Below, one piece after another: positions 15,401 through 22,585 of a stretch of DNA of 25,667 bases; positions within the stretch are counted from its first letter, which is position 1; each line of letters starts with the position of its first letter. Position numbers and translations under genes: made by a program. This stretch comes from an uncultured Prevotella sp. (GTDB lineage: Bacteria > Bacteroidota > Bacteroidia > Bacteroidales > Bacteroidaceae), in contig CABVDL010000031.1 in NCBI GenBank assembly GCA_902497035.1, forward strand, positions 1 through 25,667, read 5' to 3'. Under the pieces are notes generated by a model. It saw nothing but the letters and a program-made list of their open reading frames with translations, was not told where the DNA came from and made no database searches.

Positions 15401-15892
15401 ATGAAGACTACAGAAATCACAGGACTGAACACCCAGCGCACCGTAGAAGTTGTCAACGCACTGCAGCAGTTGCTCTCTGACTTCCAAGTTCACTATACCA
15501 ACCTCCGTCACCTCCACTGGTTTGTCAAGGGCCACAGCTTCTTCATCATGCACGAGAAGTATGAGGAGCTTTACGACGACGCAGCCGAGAAAGTTGACGA
15601 GGTGGCTGAGCGCATCCTCCAGCTTGACGGAGCTCCCGAGAGCCGCTTCTCGGTCTATCTGAAGACCGCCCGGGTGGCCGAGCTCGACGGTGTGGCCAAC
15701 GGCCACGAGGCAATAGGCTACGTGCTCGACACGCTCCGCACGCTGATTGCCGACGAGCGCCAGGTGTTGCAGAAGGCCGCTGAGGCAGGCGACGAGGTGA
15801 CTGTGGCGCTGATGAGCGACTATCTCAAGGCGCAGGAAAAGACCGCCTGGATGCTCACAGCATTCAGCACACACTGCAAAGAAGAGAAATAA
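15401..15892 (+). CDS. dps: Dps family DNA-protection ferritin-like protein
   Basis: The 163-residue product is a complete Dps. The inter-subunit ferroxidase ligands are all placed as in E. coli Dps: His39 and His51 (twelve apart, within LHWFVKGHSFFIMHEKYE), Glu55 for the usual Asp, Asp66 and Glu70 (DEVAER). Dps forms dodecamers that oxidise ferrous iron with hydrogen peroxide, store the ferric core and shield DNA during oxidative stress and starvation. The N-terminus is short with few lysines, so strong DNA binding is not obvious from sequence. It has its own promoter and a hairpin some 150 bases after the stop. It is probably independent of the neighbouring sigma gene. Confidence 0.95.
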   Translation: MKTTEITGLNTQRTVEVVNALQQLLSDFQVHYTNLRHLHWFVKGHSFFIMHEKYEELYDDAAEKVDEVAERILQLDGAPESRFSVYLKTARVAELDGVANGHEAIGYVLDTLRTLIADERQVLQKAAEAGDEVTVALMSDYLKAQEKTAWMLTAFSTHCKEEK

Positions 15893-16045
15893 TACAAATA
15901 GGAGAACAAGACCATAGCACAATCAGCAAGCAACACAAACACGAATGCGGCGGGGGTGTCAAAGAGTGCAAGACTTCCGCAGGCCGCAAGCCGATAGATG
16001 TGGTTCTCATGTTCTAAGTCATGTTCCTGCAACGTTATTATGGTT

Positions 16046-16082
16046 TGGGCGATTATCGGATTCAGTACCAGATAATCGCCCG
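16046..16082. terminator. Perfect 11-bp inverted repeat between convergent dps and RND genes
   Basis: GGGCGATTATC (16047-16057) and GATAATCGCCC (16071-16081) are exact inverted copies around a 13-base loop, with a possible T-G pair outside. It lies between the ends of dps and the RND permease gene and so suits a two-way terminator, but T-tracts on both sides are poor. A second inverted pair, ACACCGTG (16112-16119) and CACGGTGT (16141-16148), follows closer to the permease stop. Confidence 0.5.
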
Positions 16083-16163
16083 CACCAGTTTTCGTCAATT
16101 TCTTGGCATTCACACCGTGGCTGTTCTATCTCCTCACATTCACGGTGTCGTCACGGCTTTCGC

Positions 16164-19100
16164 TCACCTTGACATCATCCTTACCTCCTTGCCGAGTTTC
16201 TTGGCGGGGTCACCCATGAAGCGCCAGTAGGCCACGGGCATGACGGCGAGGATGAAGAACATCGTGATGAGCGTGCCCCAGAAGATGACGGCGGCCATGG
16301 GCATCCAGAGGCTGCTGCCGCCTAAGAGCATCGGTATGACTCCCGTCGAGGCGCATGCCGAGGTGAGGAAGATGGGGCGCATGCGCTCCTTGGAGGCCTC
16401 AAGGATGGCGTCGCGCACAGGTAGGTGCCTGAGGGTGTGCAGCTCCTTGGCATAGTCGAAGAGGATGATGCCGTTGCGCACCAGCACGCCCATCAGCGAC
16501 ACGAAGCCCAGCACGCACGTCAGGCTTAGGTCAATGCCCGTCATCAGGATGCCTGCCGCCGCGCCGAACACGCAGAGTGAGAGCGACGCCAGCATGATGA
16601 ACGACTCCGACACGCTGCGGAAATGCCACAGCAGGACAAAGAAGATGATGGCAATGGCGATGACGAGAGCCGACAGAATGTTGGGTATCTGCTCCTGGTC
16701 GGTCTCATACTGTCCGCCGTAAGACACCTGCACGTCATTGGGCAGGTGCGTGTCGGCCACGATATTCATGATTTTTCCCGTCATCCGCTCCACGTTTACA
16801 TTTTGACCAGTCTCGGCGATGACCGAGATGGTACGCAGTCCGTTGCGGTGCACGATTTGCCCGTATTCCATCTTCTTTTCCACCGTCGCCACCTCCCTGA
16901 GCGGAACGCTCTTCTGTCCGCCCATCACGGGTATCTGCTCGTCGTAGAGGTTGTCGACGGTGGCGCTGTCGCTGTGAGCGGTCTTCAGCACAGTCTTCGG
17001 CCCGTAGTCGCCGTCCCATATCTGGCTCACGGGCAGTCCGCTGGTGTAGCGCAGGGCCAGCGTCATCTGCACGGCGGCATTGGTCAGTCCGAGTCGGCTG
17101 GCCGCATTGTCGTCGAGCGTCACGCGTGTCGTGGCCAGAGGCTCTCGCCAGTCGGTGCGCACCAGCTCAAGGCCGTCGATGCGGCGCAGGCGCGACGTGA
17201 CGCTGTCGGCCGCCAGCGTGAGCGTGGCGAGGTCGTTGCCCGTGAGGCGCACCTCAATGGGGTTCTCCTCTTTACTGTAGGAGAGGTGCTTTATCTTGAC
17301 TATGCCCTCGGGGAAATAGTTGGTGAAGCGCCGCTTGCACTCGGTGACGAGCCGCTCGGTCTCGTCGATGCTCCGGGTGTTGACGATGAACTGTGCGAAG
17401 TTGTCGCCGGGAATCTGCGGCGCGTAGGTTGTCTGGAAGCGGGGCGACGACATGCCGTGGAAATTGGCCACCGTCACCACGCCGGGCATGCGCCTGATCA
17501 TGTGCTCCAGCGAGTCGGCCAGCCACGCCGTGCGCTGCACCGTGGTGCCGGTCGGCATGAATATTTCCACGGCAAACTGGTCGCGCTGTGCAATCGGCAT
17601 CAGTTTCTGCGGCAGGTGGAGAAAGACCACGCCGCCTGCGGCTATTGTGCCGGCGGCCGCGCCAATGGTCAGCTTCCAGTGCTTGAAACACTGCTCAATG
17701 GCCCGGTCATAGAACCGCTGCATGACATCGAGCAGGTTGAAGGCTCTCTTCCCGTTCTTGCTCACGCCGGTCTCAATGGGCTTGCGGATGCAGAAATACA
17801 TGAGGATGGGCAACAGCGTCTGCGCGATAATCATGCTCACGAACAGCACGATGGTGATGGCCCAGGGAAACATCTTCAGGAAGTCGTGCATCACGCCCGT
17901 CATGGTGATGAGGAACGGGAAGAACGTGATTGAGATGCAGAGCGTGGCCGAGAAGATGCTCTTCAGGAAGTGGTTGGTGGCCAGCACGGCGCTGCGCCAT
18001 CGCGTTATGCCCAGGGCGAGATTGTTGACATAGCCGTCGATGATGACGATGGAGTCGTCGACTATCATGCCGAGCGTCATGATGAGCGCCGCCAGGGTGA
18101 CGGTGTTCAGCTCAAGGTCGAAGATATAGAACAGGCCGAGCGAGATGAAGATGGTCACCGGCATCGTGGCAGCGGCCACGGCGGCCACCTGGCGCGGCAT
18201 GATGAGCACCACGACGGGCAGCACGGTGACGATGGCGATGAGCAGCTCGCGCAGGAAGTCGTAGATGGAGTCGTCGACCACCTGCTTCTGGTCGGTAATC
18301 TTGTGCATCCTCACGTCGGCGGGAAGTTCCGCGCGGATGTGGTCGAGCTTGGCGTTGATGGCCGTGCCCATGCGCGAGACGTCCATGCCCTGCTTGTTGC
18401 TCACCGAGAGCAGCAGTGCCTTAGTGCCGTTGACGGTGATGTACTCGTCGAGCGTGGGATACTCAAGTTTTACCTTGGCCACGTCCTTCAGTCTGACGAT
18501 GTTGCCGCGCAGGTCGCTGAATATCACCGCGTTTTCTACGTCGTAAATCTTGTTGAGGCTCTCATCCACATAGATGGGGCTCTTGTACTGCCTGTCCTGC
18601 AGGCTTCCCCCGGTGCTGGTGAAGCCTTTGCCGGCCAGTTCCTGGGCGATGGAGAGATAGCTTATGCCGTAGTGTGACAGCTTGTCGGTGTCGAGGTAGA
18701 TGGCAATCTGCGGCATCTGCATGCCGGTGACGCTCATCTTGCCCACCGACGGCACCATGCGCAGCGAGTCCTTGATGATTTTCATATACTCGTTCAGCTC
18801 GCGGTAGGTCTTGTCCTTGCTCTCCAGGGAGATGAGCTCCGTCGACACGTCGCCGAAATCGTCCTGCACGCGCACGGCAACGACACCGCGCGGCAGACTC
18901 GACTTGAACGTCTCTATGCCGTGCTTGAACTTCGACCAGAACTCATCCTTGTCCTCAAGGTTCTCGTTGAGTTCGACGACGATGATGCTCATGCCGTCGC
19001 GCGAGTAGGAGTAGGTCTTTTCCTTCTGCACCTCCTTATAGGTGAAGATATAGTTCTCCAGCGGTTTGGTCACCTCCTGCTCCACCTCCTCTGATGTGGC

Positions 19101-19277
19101 GCCGGGGAAGACGGCGGCCACTATGCCCTCGCGCACCGTGTAGTCGGGAAACTCGTTCTTGTTGATCATCTTCAGGCCGTATATGCCGAGTGCTACGAGA
19201 CAGCAGACCAGCAGGATGACGATTTGCCGGTAGTAGAGGCAAAGTTCCTGAAAATGTCTTCTTTTCTTTCTTGCCAT
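16164..19277 (-). CDS. RND-family efflux permease (AcrB/HAE1-like)
   Basis: The 1037-residue product has the RND layout: a cytoplasmic start and TM1 (about 17-36), a large periplasmic loop, TM2-TM6, TM7, a second periplasmic loop and TM8-TM12. Asp407 and Asp408 in GMIVDDSIVIID are the proton-relay pair, at the same numbering as AcrB; AcrB Lys940 is replaced by Arg in VRNGIILFDYAKE. It should pump drugs, bile salts or other amphiphiles across the envelope by proton exchange; the substrate is unknown. Start ATG 19277 lies three bases after the adaptor stop, so the pair is an operon. No TolC/OprM-type channel gene follows in the window, so the pump must share a channel encoded elsewhere. Confidence 0.93.
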   Translation of the reverse strand: MARKKRRHFQELCLYYRQIVILLVCCLVALGIYGLKMINKNEFPDYTVREGIVAAVFPGATSEEVEQEVTKPLENYIFTYKEVQKEKTYSYSRDGMSIIVVELNENLEDKDEFWSKFKHGIETFKSSLPRGVVAVRVQDDFGDVSTELISLESKDKTYRELNEYMKIIKDSLRMVPSVGKMSVTGMQMPQIAIYLDTDKLSHYGISYLSIAQELAGKGFTSTGGSLQDRQYKSPIYVDESLNKIYDVENAVIFSDLRGNIVRLKDVAKVKLEYPTLDEYITVNGTKALLLSVSNKQGMDVSRMGTAINAKLDHIRAELPADVRMHKITDQKQVVDDSIYDFLRELLIAIVTVLPVVVLIMPRQVAAVAAATMPVTIFISLGLFYIFDLELNTVTLAALIMTLGMIVDDSIVIIDGYVNNLALGITRWRSAVLATNHFLKSIFSATLCISITFFPFLITMTGVMHDFLKMFPWAITIVLFVSMIIAQTLLPILMYFCIRKPIETGVSKNGKRAFNLLDVMQRFYDRAIEQCFKHWKLTIGAAAGTIAAGGVVFLHLPQKLMPIAQRDQFAVEIFMPTGTTVQRTAWLADSLEHMIRRMPGVVTVANFHGMSSPRFQTTYAPQIPGDNFAQFIVNTRSIDETERLVTECKRRFTNYFPEGIVKIKHLSYSKEENPIEVRLTGNDLATLTLAADSVTSRLRRIDGLELVRTDWREPLATTRVTLDDNAASRLGLTNAAVQMTLALRYTSGLPVSQIWDGDYGPKTVLKTAHSDSATVDNLYDEQIPVMGGQKSVPLREVATVEKKMEYGQIVHRNGLRTISVIAETGQNVNVERMTGKIMNIVADTHLPNDVQVSYGGQYETDQEQIPNILSALVIAIAIIFFVLLWHFRSVSESFIMLASLSLCVFGAAAGILMTGIDLSLTCVLGFVSLMGVLVRNGIILFDYAKELHTLRHLPVRDAILEASKERMRPIFLTSACASTGVIPMLLGGSSLWMPMAAVIFWGTLITMFFILAVMPVAYWRFMGDPAKKLGKEVRMMSR

Positions 19278-19280
19278 AGC

Positions 19281-20348
19281 CTATCTGATTATCTCACACG
19301 CAGTTCCCTCACTCACTTTCTGCTGCCCGTCGGTGATGAGCAGGTCGCCGGGCTGCAGTCCGCCGTTGACACGCACGCCTTGCGAGGTGTCGGCCACGAA
19401 GTTGATGAAGCGTTTAGTGGCCTTGCCGTTGCTTACCACCCATACGAAGTAGCGGTTGTCCTCGTTGAGCTGCACCACGTCGGCCGGCACGAAGACACTG
19501 GTCTGGCCACGCCGGAAGCGGCTGTACACCTGGCATATCATGCCGGGCAGCAGCCGGTGCTGCGGGTTGTCGAGCAGGAGCTTCACGTCGTAGGTGCGGC
19601 TCAGCGGGTCGGCATCGACGCCTTTCTCGGCCACACGGCCGTAGAACGGCTCACCGCCGACGGCGTCGCAGCGCACCATCATCTCCTCGCCTTTCTGTAT
19701 TTTGTCAATCTCTCCCTCCGGCACGCTGATCTTCACCTTTACGCGGTCGATGTGCATCAGCTCTGCCACCATCTCGCCGGGGGCCACATTCTGTCCCACG
19801 TCCACTTGCTTGCGCGAGATGTAGCCCGCGTAGGGGGCGGTGAGTCGCGTGTCGCCCACGCTCTTCTTCGAGATGCGCTCCAGGGCCTCGGCCGAGCGCA
19901 CGGCCTCCCTGGCCTCGGCCAGTGCGGTCTGTGCCTGCACCCACTTGGCGTCGCTGATGACACCGCTGGCATGGAGCCCCTTCGAGCGGTTGTAGGTGTC
20001 CTGTGCCTGTCTGAGGCCCTGCCGGGCCTGCACGGTCACGGCATGCGACGAGGCCAGCGTACTGCTCTGGTTGGCGCCGTCGAGCAGGGCGATGGTCTGG
20101 CCCGCGCTCACCATCTGGCCCTCCGACACATAGAGCGCCTTCACGGTACCGGCCGTGGAGAAGCTCAGGCTCACGCCGCTCTCCTCGGTCACCGTGCCGC
20201 TGTAGCCACGCTCACCGTTGATTTGCACTGCGCCCACACGCGTCACCTTGACCCTGACCGGCTTCGGGGATGTGGCCGTCGGCCTGCCGCCGCATGCTAC
20301 GAGCATCGGCAGCAGACCGAGAATGGTAATAGACTTTAATGTTCTCAT
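19281..20348 (-). CDS. RND efflux periplasmic adaptor (membrane fusion protein), lipoprotein
   Basis: The 355-residue product has a lipobox with Cys19 (LLPMLVACGG), a biotinyl-lipoyl half-motif (GTVKALYVSEGQMVSAGQTI, about 67-86), an alpha-helical hairpin with heptads (about 100-150), the second lipoyl half (TRLTAPYAGYISRKQVDVGQ) and a beta-barrel/membrane-proximal region. It bridges the RND permease in the inner membrane to an outer-membrane channel and is anchored by lipid. It is the first gene of the pump operon; a -7 box lies at 20423-20430 and a perfect palindrome in the leader at 20377-20390. Start ATG 20348. Confidence 0.93.
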   Translation of the reverse strand: MRTLKSITILGLLPMLVACGGRPTATSPKPVRVKVTRVGAVQINGERGYSGTVTEESGVSLSFSTAGTVKALYVSEGQMVSAGQTIALLDGANQSSTLASSHAVTVQARQGLRQAQDTYNRSKGLHASGVISDAKWVQAQTALAEAREAVRSAEALERISKKSVGDTRLTAPYAGYISRKQVDVGQNVAPGEMVAELMHIDRVKVKISVPEGEIDKIQKGEEMMVRCDAVGGEPFYGRVAEKGVDADPLSRTYDVKLLLDNPQHRLLPGMICQVYSRFRRGQTSVFVPADVVQLNEDNRYFVWVVSNGKATKRFINFVADTSQGVRVNGGLQPGDLLITDGQQKVSEGTACEIIR

Positions 20349-20376
20349 AAATCTCTAAAGCATTCGCAAGCCGCCA

Positions 20377-20390
20377 CACTGCATGCAGTG
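20377..20390. promoter_or_regulatory. Perfect 14-bp palindrome in the pump operon leader
   Basis: CACTGCATGCAGTG reads the same on both strands. It lies between the predicted transcription start of the adaptor gene (about 20416) and its ATG (20348), a place where a dimeric repressor would block transcription. No regulator gene is next to it. Confidence 0.5.
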
Positions 20391-20422
20391 ATGACAACTT
20401 ACCAAAAAGTGTTCTTATTTTG

Positions 20423-20430
20423 CAAAGATA
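20423..20430 (-). promoter_or_regulatory. -7 box TATCTTTG for the RND pump operon
   Basis: TATCTTTG on the minus strand matches TAnnTTTG. It lies 75 bases upstream of the adaptor ATG and faces the ychF promoter about 45 bases away. A well-placed -33 TTG is not evident. Confidence 0.5.
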
Positions 20431-20474
20431 GCAAAGAAATCGGAAGAACAGACTACAATCTCACAAATATTCTG

Positions 20475-20482
20475 TAATTTTG
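20475..20482 (+). promoter_or_regulatory. -7 box TAATTTTG for ychF
   Basis: TAATTTTG matches TAnnTTTG and lies 41 bases before the ATG at 20524. No TTG is seen at the usual -33 distance. The leader is AT-rich. Confidence 0.5.
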
Positions 20483-20523
20483 CACGCATAGTATACATTA
20501 TAGCATATAAACGTTTATTGTAG

Positions 20524-21627
20524 ATGGCATTAAAATGTGGCATCGTAGGTCTGCCCAATGTGGGCAAATCTACGCTTTTCAACTGTCTGTCCAGTGCCAA
20601 GGCACAGGCAGCCAACTTTCCCTTTTGTACTATTGAACCCAACCTTGGCGTAATCAGTGTGCCCGACGAGCGGCTCACCAAGCTGGCCGAGCTGGTCCAC
20701 CCGGGCCGCATCGTTCCCGCAACCTGCGAGATAGTGGATATTGCCGGACTGGTGAAGGGCGCCTCCAAGGGTGAGGGCCTGGGCAACAAGTTCCTGGGCA
20801 ACATACGCGAGTGTGACGCCATCATCCACGTCATCCGCTGCTTCGACGACGACAATGTCGTGCGTGAGGGCGGCGCTCCCGTCAACCCCGCCGCCGACAA
20901 GGACATCATCGACACCGAGCTGCAGCTCAAGGACCTCGAGACCATCGAGGGACAGCTCAGCAAGCAGGAGAAAATCGCGGCCACGGGCAACAAGGACGCC
21001 AAGGTACTCGTAGGCGTGCTAAAGGCCTACAAGGAGGTGCTCGACCGCGGCGAGAACGCGCGCTCGGTGACCTTTGACACCAAGGAGGAGCAGAAGGCCG
21101 CCCACGACCTCTTCCTGCTCACCACCAAGCCCGTGCTTTACGTGTGCAACGTGGATGAGGCCAGCGCAAAGACCGGCAACGCCTACAGCAGGACCATAGA
21201 GGACATCGCCGTCAAGGAAGGCGCCGAGGCCATGGTCATCGCGGCCAAGACCGAGGAGGACATCGCGTCGCTCGACACCTACGAGGACAAGAAGCTCTTC
21301 CTCGACGAGCTGGGACTGGAGGAGAGCGGCGTCAACCGGCTCATCAAGAAGGCCTACCACCTGCTCAACCTCCAGACGTTTATCACCGCCGGCGAGATGG
21401 AGGTGAAGGCCTGGACGTTCCACAAGGGCTGGAAGGCCCCGCAGTGCGCCGGCGTCATCCACACCGACTTCGAGAAGGGCTTCATACGCGCCGAGGTCAT
21501 CAAGTACGACGACTATCTGCACTACGGCTCCGAGGCTGCCGTGCGCGAGGCCGGCAAGCTCTACATCGAGGGCAAGGACTATGAGGTGCAGGACGGCGAC
21601 ATCATGCACTTCCGCTTCAATGTATAA
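20524..21627 (+). CDS. ychF: Redox-regulated ATPase YchF (Obg-like, OLA1 family)
   Basis: The 367-residue product starts with the G1 loop GLPNVGKST (9-17), followed by switch-II DIAGLVKGASKGEGLGNKFL, a coiled-coil insertion (about 130-200), NVDE in place of the GTPase NKxD motif, and a C-terminal TGS domain (about 280-363). The altered G4 motif is why YchF prefers ATP over GTP. YchF binds ribosomes and is linked to translation control and oxidative-stress responses. It is universally conserved; length is typical (363-367). It is followed by lgt after 36 bases and probably heads an operon. It is divergent from the RND pump. Confidence 0.97.
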   Translation: MALKCGIVGLPNVGKSTLFNCLSSAKAQAANFPFCTIEPNLGVISVPDERLTKLAELVHPGRIVPATCEIVDIAGLVKGASKGEGLGNKFLGNIRECDAIIHVIRCFDDDNVVREGGAPVNPAADKDIIDTELQLKDLETIEGQLSKQEKIAATGNKDAKVLVGVLKAYKEVLDRGENARSVTFDTKEEQKAAHDLFLLTTKPVLYVCNVDEASAKTGNAYSRTIEDIAVKEGAEAMVIAAKTEEDIASLDTYEDKKLFLDELGLEESGVNRLIKKAYHLLNLQTFITAGEMEVKAWTFHKGWKAPQCAGVIHTDFEKGFIRAEVIKYDDYLHYGSEAAVREAGKLYIEGKDYEVQDGDIMHFRFNV

Positions 21628-21663
21628 CGCCCGCTTTTCCAACATCCAATCCAACAATAGACT

Positions 21664-22518
21664 ATGCTCAACGACTTGCTCTATATTGTCTGGGACCCGA
21701 GCGAGGTGATGTTCCACATCGGAGGCTTCGCCGTGCGCTGGTACGGCATGTGCTGGCTTGTGGGCCTGCTGCTCGGCTACCTGCTCATGAAGCGGCTCTA
21801 CAAGGAGCAGCACATCCCCGACGAGAAGTTCGACCCGCTGTTCCTCTACATCTTCGTCAGCGTGCTGGTGGGCGCGCGCCTGGGCCACTGCCTGTTCTAC
21901 GAGCCAGGCTATTTCCTCGGCTCCTGGGACCATTTCGTAGAGATGCTCATCCCCATGCGCCACATGGCCGACGGCTCCTGGAAGTTCGTGGGCTATCAGG
22001 GGCTGGCCTCCCACGGCGGCGTCATCGGCATGATCATCGCCATCTTCATGTATGTGCGCCGCTACAAGATCAGCGCGTGGGTGGTACTCGACAACATGGG
22101 CGTCTGCTCCTGCATCACGGCCACGTTCATACGGCTGGGCAACCTGATGAACTCTGAGATTGTCGGCAAGGTGACCGACGTGCCATGGGCATTCATCTTC
22201 GAGAAGGTCGATGGCTGTCCACGCCATCCGGGCCAGCTCTACGAGGCCCTGAGCTATGCGCTGTTCTTCCTCATCATCTATGCCGTCTATCGCCGCCATC
22301 GCGACAAGGTGGGCAGCGGCTTCTTCGTGGGCCTCTGCCTGACGCTGGTGTTCACGGCCCGCTTCCTCATAGAGTTCACCAAGGACATCCAGGAGCCCTT
22401 CGAGGCCGGCATGCCCCTGGACATGGGGCAGCTGCTCTCCATACCGTTTATCATCATTGGCCTTGCCTGCATGAGCAACGGCAAATGGAAGAAGAGGATT
22501 GGTGCCAAGCGCGACTGA
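21664..22518 (+). CDS. lgt: Prolipoprotein diacylglyceryl transferase
   Basis: The 284-residue, seven-helix inner-membrane protein carries YQGLASHGG (111-119) with the essential His117, and the Lgt signature RLGNLMNSEIVG (157-168) with the catalytic Arg157 and Asn and Glu residues, then HPGQLYEAL and RFLIEFTKD near the C-terminus, equivalent to the E. coli Arg239/Glu243 pair. It transfers diacylglyceryl from phosphatidylglycerol to the lipobox cysteine of prolipoproteins, the first step in lipoprotein maturation. It would act on the four lipoproteins encoded in this window. It follows ychF closely and precedes the ATPase gene by 67 bases; no separate promoter is evident. Confidence 0.97.
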   Translation: MLNDLLYIVWDPSEVMFHIGGFAVRWYGMCWLVGLLLGYLLMKRLYKEQHIPDEKFDPLFLYIFVSVLVGARLGHCLFYEPGYFLGSWDHFVEMLIPMRHMADGSWKFVGYQGLASHGGVIGMIIAIFMYVRRYKISAWVVLDNMGVCSCITATFIRLGNLMNSEIVGKVTDVPWAFIFEKVDGCPRHPGQLYEALSYALFFLIIYAVYRRHRDKVGSGFFVGLCLTLVFTARFLIEFTKDIQEPFEAGMPLDMGQLLSIPFIIIGLACMSNGKWKKRIGAKRD

Positions 22519-22585
22519 CCCGCCCTTTCCGCGGCAGGTCTTTCCCTCGGCATTCTGAACTTGAATTAACCATCAATTATCATCA

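Noticed and set aside
15820..16113. Minus-strand frame overlapping the end of dps
   Set aside because: Overlaps dps in antisense and crosses the inverted repeat used as terminator candidate.
16623..18677. Long plus-strand frames opposite the RND permease
   Set aside because: His/Gly/Val/Arg-rich shadows typical of antisense frames in GC-rich coding DNA.
21019..22299. Minus-strand frame of 426 codons across ychF and lgt
   Set aside because: Crosses two well-identified genes in antisense; composition is a GC-rich shadow.
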